From: Chara braunii
Lineage: Eukaryota > Streptophyta > Charophyceae > Charales > Characeae
NCBI GenBank assembly: GCA_003427395.1
Contig: BFEA01000075.1
Span: forward strand, 1,980,247 to 2,033,229
Direction of reading: 5' to 3'
Length of the DNA: 52,983 bases
The notes under the pieces were generated by a model, which worked only from the letters and a program-made list of their open reading frames with translations, did not search any database and was not told the origin of the DNA. The translations under genes and the position numbers were made by a program. The number at the start of each line of letters is the position of its first letter. The stretch's first letter is position 1. Shown here piece by piece: positions 1 to 10,160 of this stretch.

Positions 1-71
<71 letters not shown>

Positions 72-74
72 ACA
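1..74. repeat. (CT)n-(CA)n compound microsatellite
   Basis: Positions 1-47 are uninterrupted CT dinucleotides and 48-74 are CA dinucleotides. A GC-rich stretch of about 130 bp with C and G runs follows. The array is cut by the window edge, so its true length is unknown. Confidence 0.97.
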
Positions 75-1352
75 AAGGGGGTCCAAAATCCCCCGACAGG
101 TGAGTGCGCTGGGGGGCCCCGGCCCCCGACCGGGTGCCCTGCCCGACCAGGCGACCCGGGACCTCCCCCGGGCCCCTGCCGGTCACCCGGGCGGCCCGGA
201 TCCCCACTCAGGTATATATAACAATATAATAATATATATGTGCTCTTTTAGTTGATAGATATGTGACAATATGTCATCAAACAGAATATATATTGGAACA
301 TGATTTACCGGGATTGCAGTTCACCCCTCAAGCGTTGACGACATGGGGGATCTGCAAATGGCTGCCCAGCTTCGTTTGGATGAGCTGCCCCACCAGGTGC
401 AGTCCACATGGGTGATCTGCAGATGACTGACCAGCAAACAACCCAAGACATTTCGGGCTTGCAACACCATCTGGGTGATCTGCAAATTGTCGGCCAGCAT
501 CCGGCACACCAGCTTGAGATCCCCACCAATCTCTGTGGTCTGACTGCAACTGATATCTATCTTCACACTCTCCACTGCCCCTGTTATACACCATCTGACT
601 TCCTTTCAACTGCCCTTCAGCTTGGTGCTGATCTTCCCCGCCTACAGGGCAGAGGCTTGTAATGATGCCAGTGAAAGAGGTTTACCATTGCTGTCCTACG
701 AGTAGCAATGAGGGACCGCCAACTTGAACTACACAATGCTTGAGCAGGTGAGTGGCTTAATCCTCTATCCTACATCTCTCTGCGCATTGTGCACAAACCT
801 GGCCATTAAATGGCCATTTTAGATGCCTCTGACCACCGGGAACTGTGGAGCAACGGCATCATTGTCCATGCCATGACTGATGTTACTGATTTCTTCTTAC
901 ATAATTATGCCGTTTGCTTGCCACACCAAACTGTCCGGCATCTCTTTTATGTCGAAGGTCATTCATTCCTCTGGCGCCGTGCCGCAGCAGGACAATGTAC
1001 CTGCGACCTTCTCCTTTGCACAGCTACAAACACTGTTACACTCGGCTGTATGACATGGTTTTTGCATCCATGTGTGTAGAGGAGAGCATCCCCGGCGACA
1101 CTCCCAGTCCCCTACAAACCATCTTCCACGTCCTCGTCTGTGACTTTCCCAGGCGCGGGGCCCGGTTTATCTCAAGCTCATCGCCACCGAAAGGTGTCCT
1201 GAATTCTCAAGAGGTATCCCTCCTACACCAGTGCTGTCCAAGCCACGCAGCGGCTCGGGAGTCTCTCTCCCAATGGTCACCCCCATGCTCTTTTAGTTCG
1301 CTCTTTTAGTTCATACATATGTGACAACATATGTACCGTCAATATCCCATGT
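75..1352. other. Non-coding stretch with a weak coding-like repeat
   Basis: Apart from the three-copy repeat described separately, I see no supported gene here. Short open frames exist on both strands (for example plus 810-1079 and 914-1309), but they carry no recognisable domain and no convincing splice context. A phrase around 1291-1330 (ctcttttagtt, ata-tgtgacaa-atatgt) also occurs near 243-275, suggesting an old local duplication. Confidence 0.5.
343..530 (+). repeat. Three-copy 63-65 bp repeat, possibly coding
   Basis: The phrase TGGGNGATCTGCANAT followed by a CAGC tail occurs at about 343, 408 and 471. Copies two and three are 63 bp apart and read in one plus-strand frame as repeated GDLQ units. 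Copy one is 65 bp upstream, out of frame. A multiple-of-three period with preserved wording suggests an old coding repeat, but there is no domain match and I cannot define an exon. Confidence 0.45.
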
Positions 1353-1422
1353 CTTTTTTTTTTTTCAAGCTCCTTTCTATTGGTGGGGAGCAGCACCTGC
1401 TGGAAACCAGGTCCAGCGTTCC
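1353..1422 (-). mobile_element. SINE-like retroposon, short copy
   Basis: Read on the minus strand this begins with GCTGGACC followed by GGTTTCCAGCAGGTG, continues through CTCCCCACCAATAGA, and ends in an A run (T run at 1353-1365 on the plus strand). The same core recurs at 16261-16385, 36891-36938, 37288-37419, 38550-38605, 40592-40620, 40651-40784, 41150-41297 and 42777-42925. This copy lacks the roughly 60-bp hairpin region before the tail. I see no tRNA-type A or B box, so its promoter origin is unknown. Confidence 0.7.
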
Positions 1423-1984
1423 AAATTTTAGATAGAATCCACTCTTAATGCTTCTTCACGTTACAACCTAGGGACCCTGATAGCATTGATTGCTTCCGCA
1501 AGGAAGGATTGACTGTCACTCTGTCCCACACGTTTGCAAACCCTCCCAAAAAAAAACTGAACCCCATTAAGAAACATGCCAAAGAACAGTCCCAACTGTC
1601 TTTTAATGGCAGATACCAGTGCCGACTAACTCCTCCCTTGCTCCAAACAAACAACCTTCCTTGTAATTCAGTCCACGGGAATGCTTTGCGCCTGCTTTCT
1701 GGAGCACCACATGAACTTCCAAAACTGTAGCCCTTCTTCCTGAGTCTATATTCCTTTCTATCTGCTTGAAACAGCCCTCCTCAACCCAATAGGCTTCAGT
1801 CAGTGTCACTGATTAAAGCCTTTCGTCGTAAGTCCGGTCTGCCTTGAAAACGGTTAGCACGTCTGAAGGGAGGCAGTCACGAGTCGATGGCATGCAGATT
1901 GTTTTTGAAGAATAATGCCCAAGGCCTCCTGGTTTCCTGAACATCAAGGATACTGTTGTCTCAACTCAGGCTCTGAGTTATGCC

Positions 1985-2302
1985 AGTCCTCCTTCCATCG
2001 TAATTGCAGACCAGAGATTGTGGCTACTCTGCCTCAGGCCAACTAGGCAGTTGCAGGCGAACCCAATCCTCCTTCCTTCGTAATTGCAGACCAGAGGTTG
2101 TGGCTACTCTGCCTCGGTCCAACTAGGCAGTTGCGGCTGAACCCAGTCCTTCTTCCATCGGAATTGCAGACCAGAGATTGTGGCTACTCTGCCTCGAGCC
2201 AGCTAGGCAGTTGTGGGTGAACCCAATCCTTCTTCCATCGTAATTGCAGACCAGAGATTGTGGCTTCTCTGCCTGGGGCCAACTAGGCAGTTGCGGGTGA
2301 AC
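1985..2302. repeat. 80-bp tandem repeat, four copies
   Basis: Four head-to-tail copies start near 1985, 2065, 2145 and 2225 with an exact 80-bp spacing between equivalent positions. Shared words include CTTCCATCGTAATTGCAGA and AACTAGGCAGTTG. Copies differ at scattered positions. The period is not a multiple of three and no long frame crosses the array, so it is a minisatellite rather than a coding repeat. Confidence 0.92.
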
Positions 2303-3377
2303 TTCTTTTGCTTATTAAGTGCTGTAACTGCTGTTCCTTTTCAGACTGTGTCGGATCGTTGTCTTCGTTTGTCTCCATCTGCTTCTCAGGGCGTACTCAC
2401 ATTAGCACTAACGTAAATGTACCTGACCGCATTTACAGCCGCACCTGGATGCATCTGGCCGCAATTCCGTCCCAATATAAGTAAGCAAAAAGTCCTACCG
2501 GTAGTGTGAGTATGCCCTCAATTCCGCTTCTAGCAGCTCTTTGGTGAACGCCCAGACCATTTCTAGCGATTATTTTGGTTGCTTTCCAGACAAATCCGGC
2601 ATTTGCGAAGATCATTGAGAAAGGCCGTGATTGTGCACACTATTGGCACTCTAGAGTCTAAACTAAAGCATGATTTAAGGACTCTGAGTGAGATTTGCGT
2701 AGAGAAGAGAAGATTTTTTGCCGATCCATCCACATTTTTCAGTGCTTTTCAAGTCACTGTGGCTTTGTAACGAAGTGCTGAAAAGTTGTGAAAACCTTTG
2801 TGATGAACCTGCAATGAAACTATATATAGTGCACACGAAACTAAGCTTTTTTTTTTTTTTTTTGAGTTTAACTAACCAACAATGCACAACCGACAAAAAA
2901 AAAGGCCCTGAAACCCCAAAGGAAAGCTCCCCTTCCCATGAAAAAGTTCAAAAAGAATCCAATAGTCCTCTAGATTGCTTTCTGCAGGTGCTGCAGAAGG
3001 AGCCTTCCTGGGTTGCAGCTTCACCAAACGTTCAGCCAGTTAACAGCTCAATGGCTGTCCATTGTCCTATGGTGCTGTGCAGCTACGCCTTCTTGCCTTT
3101 GTCCTTCACGTCTTAATGTCTCCGTGCCATTCTGTATGCCCACCTGCATTCATGTGTGGCTGGCTTTCCGTCTGCTGGCCCATCTCCCAATGGCATCAGC
3201 CTGATTCCTCATCCAGCTGCCCTACCTTCCCTAGCTGCCTGGCTGCCTGCTGATCAGTTTGTCTGTCTTCATTTCCCAGCCCATATGGGTGTCCAACTGA
3301 TTCGCCAGTGCTGTGTGTGTGTGTGTTTCATCTTGCTTGCATGTCTGCATCTGATCTGGCTGATTGTGGACATGCAG
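2303..3377. other. Non-coding, probably intron upstream of the SANT exon
   Basis: I see no convincing exon here. A T run lies at about 2849-2864 and an A-rich run at about 2896-2904. The stretch 3156-3377 is open in the frame of the following exon, but its translation is Cys/Leu-rich without domain character and it sits before a CAG acceptor, so I treat it as intron. No upstream exon with the first half of the SANT module (W, KQL, IYW residues) was found in 1-3377. Confidence 0.5.
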
Positions 3378-4358
3378 GCTGTTCAGAGGGTGAATGGAAA
3401 CCCGGAGCGATGGCCACAGTTGCGAGGACGCTCATGGAAAGGTCTGCAGTCGAAGTGGCGGGAATTGGGAGGCCATCGCATCCTTAAGGGTGTGGATGGA
3501 TGGCCTCCGTATGCTGGCCCATTGCCGGAGCGCCTTATGAATCGGCTTGAGCGGAGAGGTATTGCTCGCTCGCATTTTCTGGGTCTGGGTGGAGGTCCCA
3601 TGAATGTACCAAGGGCGCTCCCCGGGCCAACAGGAAGCCCGCTTCATCCTTCAGCAACAACTGCAGGTGGTGGCAACAATAATTCAGGAATGACGCCGCC
3701 GCGCCGAATGGATGCTGTGTCTGTCCCTAGCTCCCTTTACGGAGGAGGTCCCGGTGGTACTCGCTCACTCCAGGTTGCTGCAGCTGCAGCAGCAGCTGCG
3801 GCCGCCGCTGCACATGGAATTCAAGTGGGACCAATGGGCACTTCCGCATCGCTCGGCATGTTGTCACAGCAGCAACAGTCCGCATCAGGGATTATGATGG
3901 CTGGCCTGAGCCAAAGCGCTATGGGGCTGACGATGGTTCGTGGGCCCACTTCAGCTTTTGTGCCCACGGCTCAGGGCCAGCAGGGGTCATTAGGCCCAAC
4001 CCAGGCGGGCGGTCATCTGGGGATTTCCACAGGGCCAGGACACACCCAGGGACATGGCTCTGGTCACTTGCATGGTCAGCTGATTGAAACAGGTCCTAAT
4101 TCATCCTGTATCGATCTTGAAACTGCTGGGGACAGGCTTTCCGCGGAGGGAGCAGTGCCGTCCGGCTCCGGGGGAAGCCATGGCAGTGCTGGTGTTGGTG
4201 TCATCAGTGAGCCCATTCCTGTCGTGGAGGAGAATGTGCTAGACACTGAAAGAGTCATACCTGACTGTACGCCTTGGACGCTCGAAGGTTGCAAGCAGCT
4301 CATGCAGATGGTATTTGTTGAAGAACTCGACGATAACAACAAGATTTACTGGTCCAAG
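3378..4358 (+). CDS. Exon A of a Myb/SANT-like nuclear protein gene
   Basis: A 981-bp, 327-codon open exon bounded by a CAG acceptor (3375-3377) and an AAG|GTATAA donor, phase 0 at both ends. Residues 1-33 hold NPERW, then GRSWKGLQSKWREL, which looks like the recognition-helix half of a Myb/SANT or trihelix module (W12, W20, W27, Q24, K26). A low-complexity Gly/Ser/Thr/Gln linker follows, with a poly-Ala tract near residues 134-146. Residues about 298-327 (PWTLEGCKQL, then IYWSKV) look like the first half of a second module, completed by exon B after the intron. The predicted role, sequence-specific DNA binding in the nucleus, is inferred from this partial motif and not from a named family. 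The upstream exon carrying the first half-module and the start codon was not found. Codon structure and symmetric phases favour a real gene. Confidence 0.62.
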
Positions 4359-4394
4359 GTATAATGGATGTGAATGACCATTTTCTTTCTCCAT

Positions 4395-4500
4395 ACATGC
4401 TTCTGTCACAAACTGAGTGCCACTCACTGTGAGAACTCCCATGAACTGCTGAACTACAGACCTCAGGTTGAATCCAGATGGAATCAGTAGAGTGAAATAA
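4395..4500 (+). mobile_element. tRNA-type SINE, older copy
   Basis: The part GAACTGCTGAACTACAGACC, then AGGTTGAATCC, then a GAATCAG word parallels the copy at 4799-4895 (AACTGTTGAAATACAGACCC, AAGTTCGAGCTCC, GAAGCAG). AGGTTGAATCC fits a degenerate pol III B box. Ends are approximate and there is no A tail. Confidence 0.45.
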
Positions 4501-4798
4501 ACTCTGAATTAACCTGGGGCCAGTCAATTTGAACTTTGAAGATGACATCTCAAGGTCGTCGCCTTTGTTTTTTTTTTTTGTTTTTTTTTTTGAAGGATAT
4601 GAGTAGATAATATATGTGCATCCAACTAAAGGAGAGAATGAAATAGACAACGTCTCCAAGGGGCTCACTTGGCATAGAGAACATGGAGGGAAGGAGAGAA
4701 TGAAATAGGCAAACACAAGAGAATTATAGCCTTAACTGTCTTATACAATATAGAAGTATCGTAGGAAACCGAAAGGGAGACAAGAGCCAAGAAAAGGT

Positions 4799-4895
4799 AT
4801 GGCCTAGCACAGCTGGTACACCACCTAAACTGTTGAAATACAGACCCAAGTTCGAGCTCCAGTGGAAGCAGATGAAAAAAAAAAAGAGAGAAAAA
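4799..4895 (+). mobile_element. tRNA-derived SINE with A-rich tail
   Basis: The 5' part (TGGCCTAGCACAGCTGGTA) resembles a tRNA A-box/D-arm region. AAGTTCGAGCTCC at 4848-4860 resembles a B box (consensus GGTTCGANNCC). An A-rich tail with G interruptions starts near 4873. This layout is typical of a tRNA-derived SINE. A cloverleaf cannot be drawn well, so it is not a functional tRNA. Confidence 0.6.
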
Positions 4896-4928
4896 AAGAA
4901 AGGTATGCAGGTGTGCATGTGTGTGCGC

Positions 4929-4976
<48 letters not shown>
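4929..4976. repeat. (TG)n microsatellite
   Basis: An almost pure TG dinucleotide run sits in the intron between the two SANT-like exons, just 3' of the SINE tail. A microsatellite next to a SINE tail is a common arrangement. Confidence 0.95.
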
Positions 4977-4979
<3 letters not shown>

Positions 4980-5082
4980 GTGCCTGTGCTTTGGTGTTGG
5001 GGGATGAGGGAGAACGGGGAAAGCCCAACTGTATGTTGAAGGACCGTCACATGATGATGTGTGTGTGCATATGTTCTTGTCC

Positions 5083-5213
5083 CTGTCCTTTGTTCACATC
5101 CGTTGGTTTTGTCCTGGTTCTACTGTCCCCTGTCCTGGGAGGCTAATAACCACTGAATAGGCAGAATAGCAGTTAATCATGCCCGCTAGAATTGGCTGAT
5201 GGGTCGTTCTCGT
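5083..5213 (+). pseudogene. Decayed duplicate of the exon B head with its acceptor
   Basis: The sequence CGTTGGTTTTGTCCTGGT ... GGAGGCTAATAACC ... CAGAATAGCAG ... GGCTGATGGGTCGTTCTCGT runs parallel to 5265-5370, which holds the branch/pyrimidine region, acceptor and first codons of exon B. The duplicated acceptor reads GGGAGG instead of GGCAGG, so the AG is disrupted. The frame is broken before the WKGLQSKWREL part. It is best read as a relic of a tandem exon-head duplication. Confidence 0.6.
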
Positions 5214-5309
5214 CCATTTTCTTTCATTGCCAGGCATGTTTTCATCCCTTGTTCACACCCCCCGTTGGTTTTATCCTGGTCCGTCCGTCTGTGTCCCCTT
5301 TTCCGGCAG

Positions 5310-6134
5310 GCTATTCACAGAATAGCAGCCAATCCTGAGCGCTGGAACCAGCTGATGGGTCGATCATGGAAGGGCTTACAGTCCAAGTGGCGAGAGCTGG
5401 GTGGCCATCGGATTTTGAAGGGTCTGGATGACTGGCCATCTTACGCAGGACCCATCCCAGAGAGGCTGCAACGAAGGCTAGAACGGCGCCAACATAGGGT
5501 GGCAGTGCCACTGCCTTTGGCTGTATCAGGTGTGTCACTGGCAGGAACGGGTCAAGCCACTGGACAATCGCATCAACAACTTGGTGGCCCACCACAGCAG
5601 CAGGCACAGTGTCATCCGCACAGCCACAACCATGGCCATGGAGGTCATACTCAGATGCAAATTGCTTCGTCTCATAATGTCCATCCGCATTCTCAGTTCA
5701 CAATGGGCATCCACGCAGTCACCACATTGGCGGGAAACCATCTAGGCGGGGGAGGGGGAGGGGGAGGTGTTTTGCCAGGTGGCCATCACCATGACGGCTA
5801 TCCTCACAACACGCATCATCATGCCGGGACAATCGGCAGCCTGAAGCATCATCACGCTGGCGCTGCTGCAGGCCATCAACTCCAGCTGGATGTCAGCCAT
5901 GGGCATGCACTCTCCCTGCCGAACCATGCTCATCATCACCACACTTCCCTTGACTTGCAAGTTGCTGACATGGAAGCCCAACGGAGAAACGAGCATCTTG
6001 CTTATGAGCAATTGCAACACATGCACCATCATCAAATGAGGGCCAGCGGGGCCGCTGGGGCGGGACAAGGCCCCACGGGTCCACAAGAGGGCGGATTGAA
6101 CCTGCCGGACGGCTCCGGTAGAGACCGGTCGTGA
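5310..6134 (+). CDS. Exon B of the Myb/SANT-like nuclear protein gene
   Basis: It begins after a CCGGCAG acceptor at phase 0 and runs 274 codons to a TGA at 6132-6134. Residues 1-33 match the exon A head position for position (A1, R4, NPERW 8-12, GRSWKGLQSKWREL 17-30), so the module is duplicated. Spliced to exon A it completes a second SANT-like domain. The rest is a His/Gln/Gly-rich region with many HH pairs and a poly-Gly stretch near 5748-5767, typical of disordered activation or nuclear-speckle segments. A strong donor-like CG|GTAAGT lies 33 bp past the stop at 6167/6168, directly after a CAG run that reads as poly-Gln in another frame. Either the stop is real or a one- or two-base error hides a longer exon ending at 6167. 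No gene name can be given. Confidence 0.6.
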   Translation, partial: AIHRIAANPERWNQLMGRSWKGLQSKWRELGGHRILKGLDDWPSYAGPIPERLQRRLERRQHRVAVPLPLAVSGVSLAGTGQATGQSHQQLGGPPQQQAQCHPHSHNHGHGGHTQMQIASSHNVHPHSQFTMGIHAVTTLAGNHLGGGGGGGGVLPGGHHHDGYPHNTHHHAGTIGSLKHHHAGAAAGHQLQLDVSHGHALSLPNHAHHHHTSLDLQVADMEAQRRNEHLAYEQLQHMHHHQMRASGAAGAGQGPTGPQEGGLNLPDGSGRDRS

Positions 6135-6142
6135 CTGCCCCA

Positions 6143-6166
6143 AGCAGCAGCAGCAGCAGCAGCAGC
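6143..6166. repeat. CAG repeat abutting a splice-donor-like site
   Basis: About seven CAG triplets after CAAG end immediately at GCG|GTAAGTAAC. In the frame one base off exon B these read poly-Gln, which would fit the character of the exon. It may mark the true exon end if the preceding TGA results from an indel. Confidence 0.6.
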
Positions 6167-6167
6167 G

Positions 6168-6827
6168 GTAAGTAACCTCTACTGCATGTGGAAAGTAGCA
6201 AGAGTACCAGGGAAGTGGAGGAGGTCATGTTCGTGGCTGCAAATCATGGTGCAGTGGGCAGCACTGGATGGGTATGTATCAGGTGGCAGGTCGTCAACGT
6301 CATCCCATGTGTGTGTCCTTGTGGTGTAGAATATTTGTAGTGACAGTTTCAACATGGCTCGCAGACCTAAAATTGAAGCCACCGGCTGGTGAGCATGGAT
6401 CGTGCAATGGGCTCGTTACAGTGGATTGATGATCTTGCTTTCTTGTGGATGAAATCAAAGAGGTCCTACTTGCCTCTAGATAATTATGTGATTCGCCCGG
6501 ATTCCCGGTGCTACAGCATAGGGATGGAGACAGCAGTGGGGCGGATACCTGCATTGACGGATTGGTCGAATGTGTGGGAGATCATGCTCTCCCTAGATAG
6601 GTTTTCAGTTCGATAAACAGTAGTTGTTTCTGTTGACTTTGGGTAGCGGGGAAGTCTAATCAATCAATTGGATGGAATGGGTAATAGTTAGTGACTGCGT
6701 GTTGGGGGAAGTGAAATGATAATGGTGGTGCAGGTGACGACAATTCAGCATGATGATCATGATGGTGGTGGTGGTTCTGGCTATGGTGAGATGATGATGG
6801 CAGGGCTTATCATGCTAGTGGTATCTG

Positions 6828-6864
<37 letters not shown>

Positions 6865-9340
6865 ATGAGGAAGGAAGTGGAGGAGTGGGAAAAGGAGGAA
6901 GAGTAGGAGTACAATGATATGTTAAAGATGATGATGATGATGATGATGACAAGGATAATGACAAGGGACATGAAGGCCAGCATTGGTCATTCCTAGTAAG
7001 GAATTGTGATCCGACCGTAAAGAATGCCTGTCCATGACCGTCAGGCACAATGATGCTCCCCCCTCCCTCCCCCGGGCCCCTCACCATTTCAGAATTCATC
7101 CGCCCGCTGGTAGCCTGCTGCTACGGTAGTTATAAAGGGGGTCATGGATGATAATGAGAAGGGGGACCTGTTAGTTAAGTATCATGGGGTAGGGAGGAAG
7201 AAGATAGTTGAAGGATGTTTCGGCGACTGCACGATCAAAGAGAGGTCTTTCAATTTGCATTTTACAGTTCCATTTTCGCAAATACAAATAGTTGATTTCA
7301 CCATCATGGTTTTCGACTGAGCAAGGCAGGGAAAGAGGGGGGGGAAGAAGGGCCAGGTGGTAGAGGCCGGGTGTAGCCGAGAAGGGCCAGGCAGATGCAC
7401 GTCAGAGTTGTAAGAATATTTACCTTCCGTACCGTCGTAATCCGCGTGTCGATATCTTCGCCGTCATTGCCACGACGACGCATTTGCTGCCGCTTTCCTC
7501 TTCCTTTGACCAGTCCAGTTCTGCTTGACTTGACTTCCTTACTCTTGTAGTTTCACTTTCAGTTTGTTCCGCTATCTCCCTCCAGCTTCTCTTTCCTTCG
7601 ACAGAGATCGCCGTCCCCCCTGTGCGCTCCTGATGAGTTGTCCCGTAGGGTGGTCCTCGCCCACCCTCGGTCTGTAACGGCAGTGATTGCAGGCATGCGT
7701 GCTGCCCTCCTGAGCTTGGATCATCGCCCAGCATCGATGAGTCCATCTTGTTCTACCGCTTCTAATGACACACAAGGAAATCGTTTTGCCTGAAACAGCT
7801 GTGTCCGAGGTGGGTTCCCTGTTGGATGGGGCAGGATGGGGGCACGTTCGATAAGACCACACCCGCTTGGAAATAGGAGGGGATGGAAGTGCTGTTCCCC
7901 CTGCACATGATGTCCATATCTTATCCCACTTACTAACAGCAAATGATACTACAGTACAGTCCTACTTACTTACTTACAGGCCAGAAGATGATATTGACAG
8001 AGAACAGAATAGGGGTGAATGATGATGTGATGCTCCCCAAAAGCGTCGACATCCTTTCGCCCTACAGCTCATTCATATGTCCTAGCCATGTGCTAGCTGA
8101 TTGTAAGGTTGTCGATCTCGCATTTGTAGTGTACCGGCATGTTGGCTTGCTTTCCGTGCAGGAAGATAGAAAGAGGCGACAGCTACTTTTGCTCTCTGCT
8201 AAAGAGATTTGCATGTGAACATTCATAGATGTTGAGGAATTCCATCGTAACGATGGTGTTGTCAGTGGTGAGGATGATGAAGACGACGGTGACGAGGATG
8301 ATGTTTCCAGGTGTCCATGCCACTGGGTAGTCCGATTTTTCTCTGTGAGTCTGAGATCCATTTGTTTCTTGCACTTGCTCTAGGATCAAAGCCAGCTAGC
8401 CAGCGCTCGCACTGTTCTTTCGCTTTGGGCCTGCCCCGTCTAATGCACACCTTGAATCCTCAATTAATAGGCTCAATACACATTTTTCAACTAAGAGTTG
8501 GATGTATGGAAGTCTAGTCCATCAAGACGATGGCTTGGCGTGACTTGACTCCAATTGGATTTTGCATTTATATGGCTTGCATTGGCTTCGGGAAAGTTGA
8601 TTTGAACTCGATATGTCATTTTGGGAGTTTAGGCAGGCACAACTGGTGCATTGAATTGCCTTGCACGACTGCAGTGGCATGCGTCTTGGATCTCTTTGGA
8701 GTGAATTTACCTAGTATTGGCCCTGATGTGTGAGCACCTGCTTTGCCGTAAGAAGGTGGCTAGCTTGTCTACCAGTTTCGGCGCAGCTCCATTCTTCTGC
8801 CCTTTCTGATTGACAAATCACTCTCCGAAGCAAGCAATAGAGCCTGAGAAAGCCCCCAGGTAATTGCACAGATCTTTTGCTTTTGACCTGTATAGATTTG
8901 TCCATGAGGGTTTTTACAGAAAGCTATGTCTAGTTGTGTAAAGATGTAATGGCAGGCTGCCATCATTTTCGCGTCCCAAGCCCTTGCTGGAGCTGTCAAA
9001 GCTGCAATCGGAACACTCATTCACGGTCCCGGGGGGGATGCATTCGTGCACTATTCCGTTCCGTTCCCGCGAAGTTCTGTTAATGATGATTCTCCTGTGG
9101 AGGAATAATGCACCAATCCATCAGAATCAGAAGCAGAAATTGGCCACCAGAACTGGCAGTTGCAATTGGTTGGCATCCAAGAGCAAGGGGGTGTATTCTG
9201 GCTAAAATCCTAAAAGGAATGTCAAGCTGACTGCATTGGTTTAGGGTTTGGAGGGGGGGGTCAACGATGATTGTGGTACGGAGACCGTGACCAGGAGAGG
9301 AGATGCCTTCAATGAGACAAAAGCAACTGGAATTGAGCGG
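6168..9340. other. Non-coding stretch with (GAT)n runs
   Basis: No supported gene. (GAT)n trinucleotide runs occur at about 6828-6868 and 6928-6952 and shorter ones near 8270-8300. They create His-rich or Asp-rich reading frames that are artefacts. The interval may be the next intron of the SANT-like gene if the 6167 donor is used, but I could not identify a following exon. Confidence 0.5.
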
Positions 9341-9344
9341 GGGC

Positions 9345-10095
9345 TAGGAGGGCGAGTTTCAATGCCCACGTAGAGTGAATGCACAGGTCCGCAGCCAGGA
9401 GATGTCCACCTAGACGGGGATGGGCCATCGAAATGCGTCCACCGAGTAAAGCGGGATCATCCTGGTCGCGGATGACCGACTTTGTAATGCTGACAAGGCG
9501 CATTCGTGCTGGACTGGATCCGTTCTTTTCCGATGAGTGTTCACTGTTCATGGTATAGCGTGTGGATTATGACAAGCTACAGCAAAAGGAGAAATGGATG
9601 TAAAGATCTGCATGGCTGGGACGCTTCTTTTTGTCTTTGTCTCCCTGTCTGTGCTGAGCCTTTTCATCAGCGTGATTGACCTGGCGGTTTTCAATGAGTT
9701 GCTTGGTTGCTTGCTTGATTGATTGGCTGGTTGGCTGGGTGGCTGGCTGGCTGACTGGCTGGCTGACTGGCTGGCTGGCTGGATGGATGGATGGATGGAT
9801 GGGACGATTCCTTTTGTCCGTGCCTCCCTGTTTGTGCTGAGCCTTCAATGGCCCGTCCCCAGGCGAGTTTCTATGCCCACGTAGAGTGAATGCGCCTGGT
9901 CAGCATTACGGGGATGCGTTCATCAGGAGAATTGGCATGACAGTTTTCGACGAGTTGCTTGGTTGCTCAATTGATTGGCTGGTTGGTTGGTGGGTTGGTT
10001 GGCTGGCTGGCTGGCTGGCTGGATGGCTGACTGGCTGGTTGATTGGTTGATGGATGGACAGATGGATTTGACTGAGTTGAATTGCTTGATGGGAA

Positions 10096-10140
<45 letters not shown>

Positions 10141-10160
10141 TGATTGATTGAGTTGCGTTG
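9345..10160. repeat. Local duplication with (TGGC)n, (TGGA)n and (GATT)n arrays
   Basis: GGCGAGTTTC-ATGCCCACGTAGAGTGAATGC occurs at about 9352 and again at about 9862, and a phrase containing CTCCCTGT-TGTGCTGAGCC occurs near 9640 and 9824. The duplicated blocks enclose imperfect (TGGCTGGC)n tracts at about 9715-9800 and 9965-10060. A clean (GATT)n run spans about 10098-10150. Replication slippage on top of a segmental duplication explains the pattern. Confidence 0.8.

Larger units (their letters stand above)
4359..5309 (+). other. Intron of the SANT-like gene with inserted SINEs and a (TG)n run
   Basis: This interval runs from the GTATAA donor to the CCGGCAG acceptor. It holds two related tRNA-type SINE copies (about 4395-4500 and 4799-4895), a T run near 4569-4592, a (TG)n microsatellite at about 4929-4976 and a decayed duplicate of the exon B head (5083-5213). 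Splicing is phase 0 to phase 0, so exons A and B join in frame. Confidence 0.6.

Noticed and set aside
3156-3377. Extension of exon A upstream to ATG 3156
   Set aside because: The translation is Cys/Leu-rich without similarity, and a CAG acceptor sits exactly where homology with exon B begins.
6815-7099. His-rich and Ser-rich frames over the (GAT)n tracts
   Set aside because: Artefacts of trinucleotide repeats.
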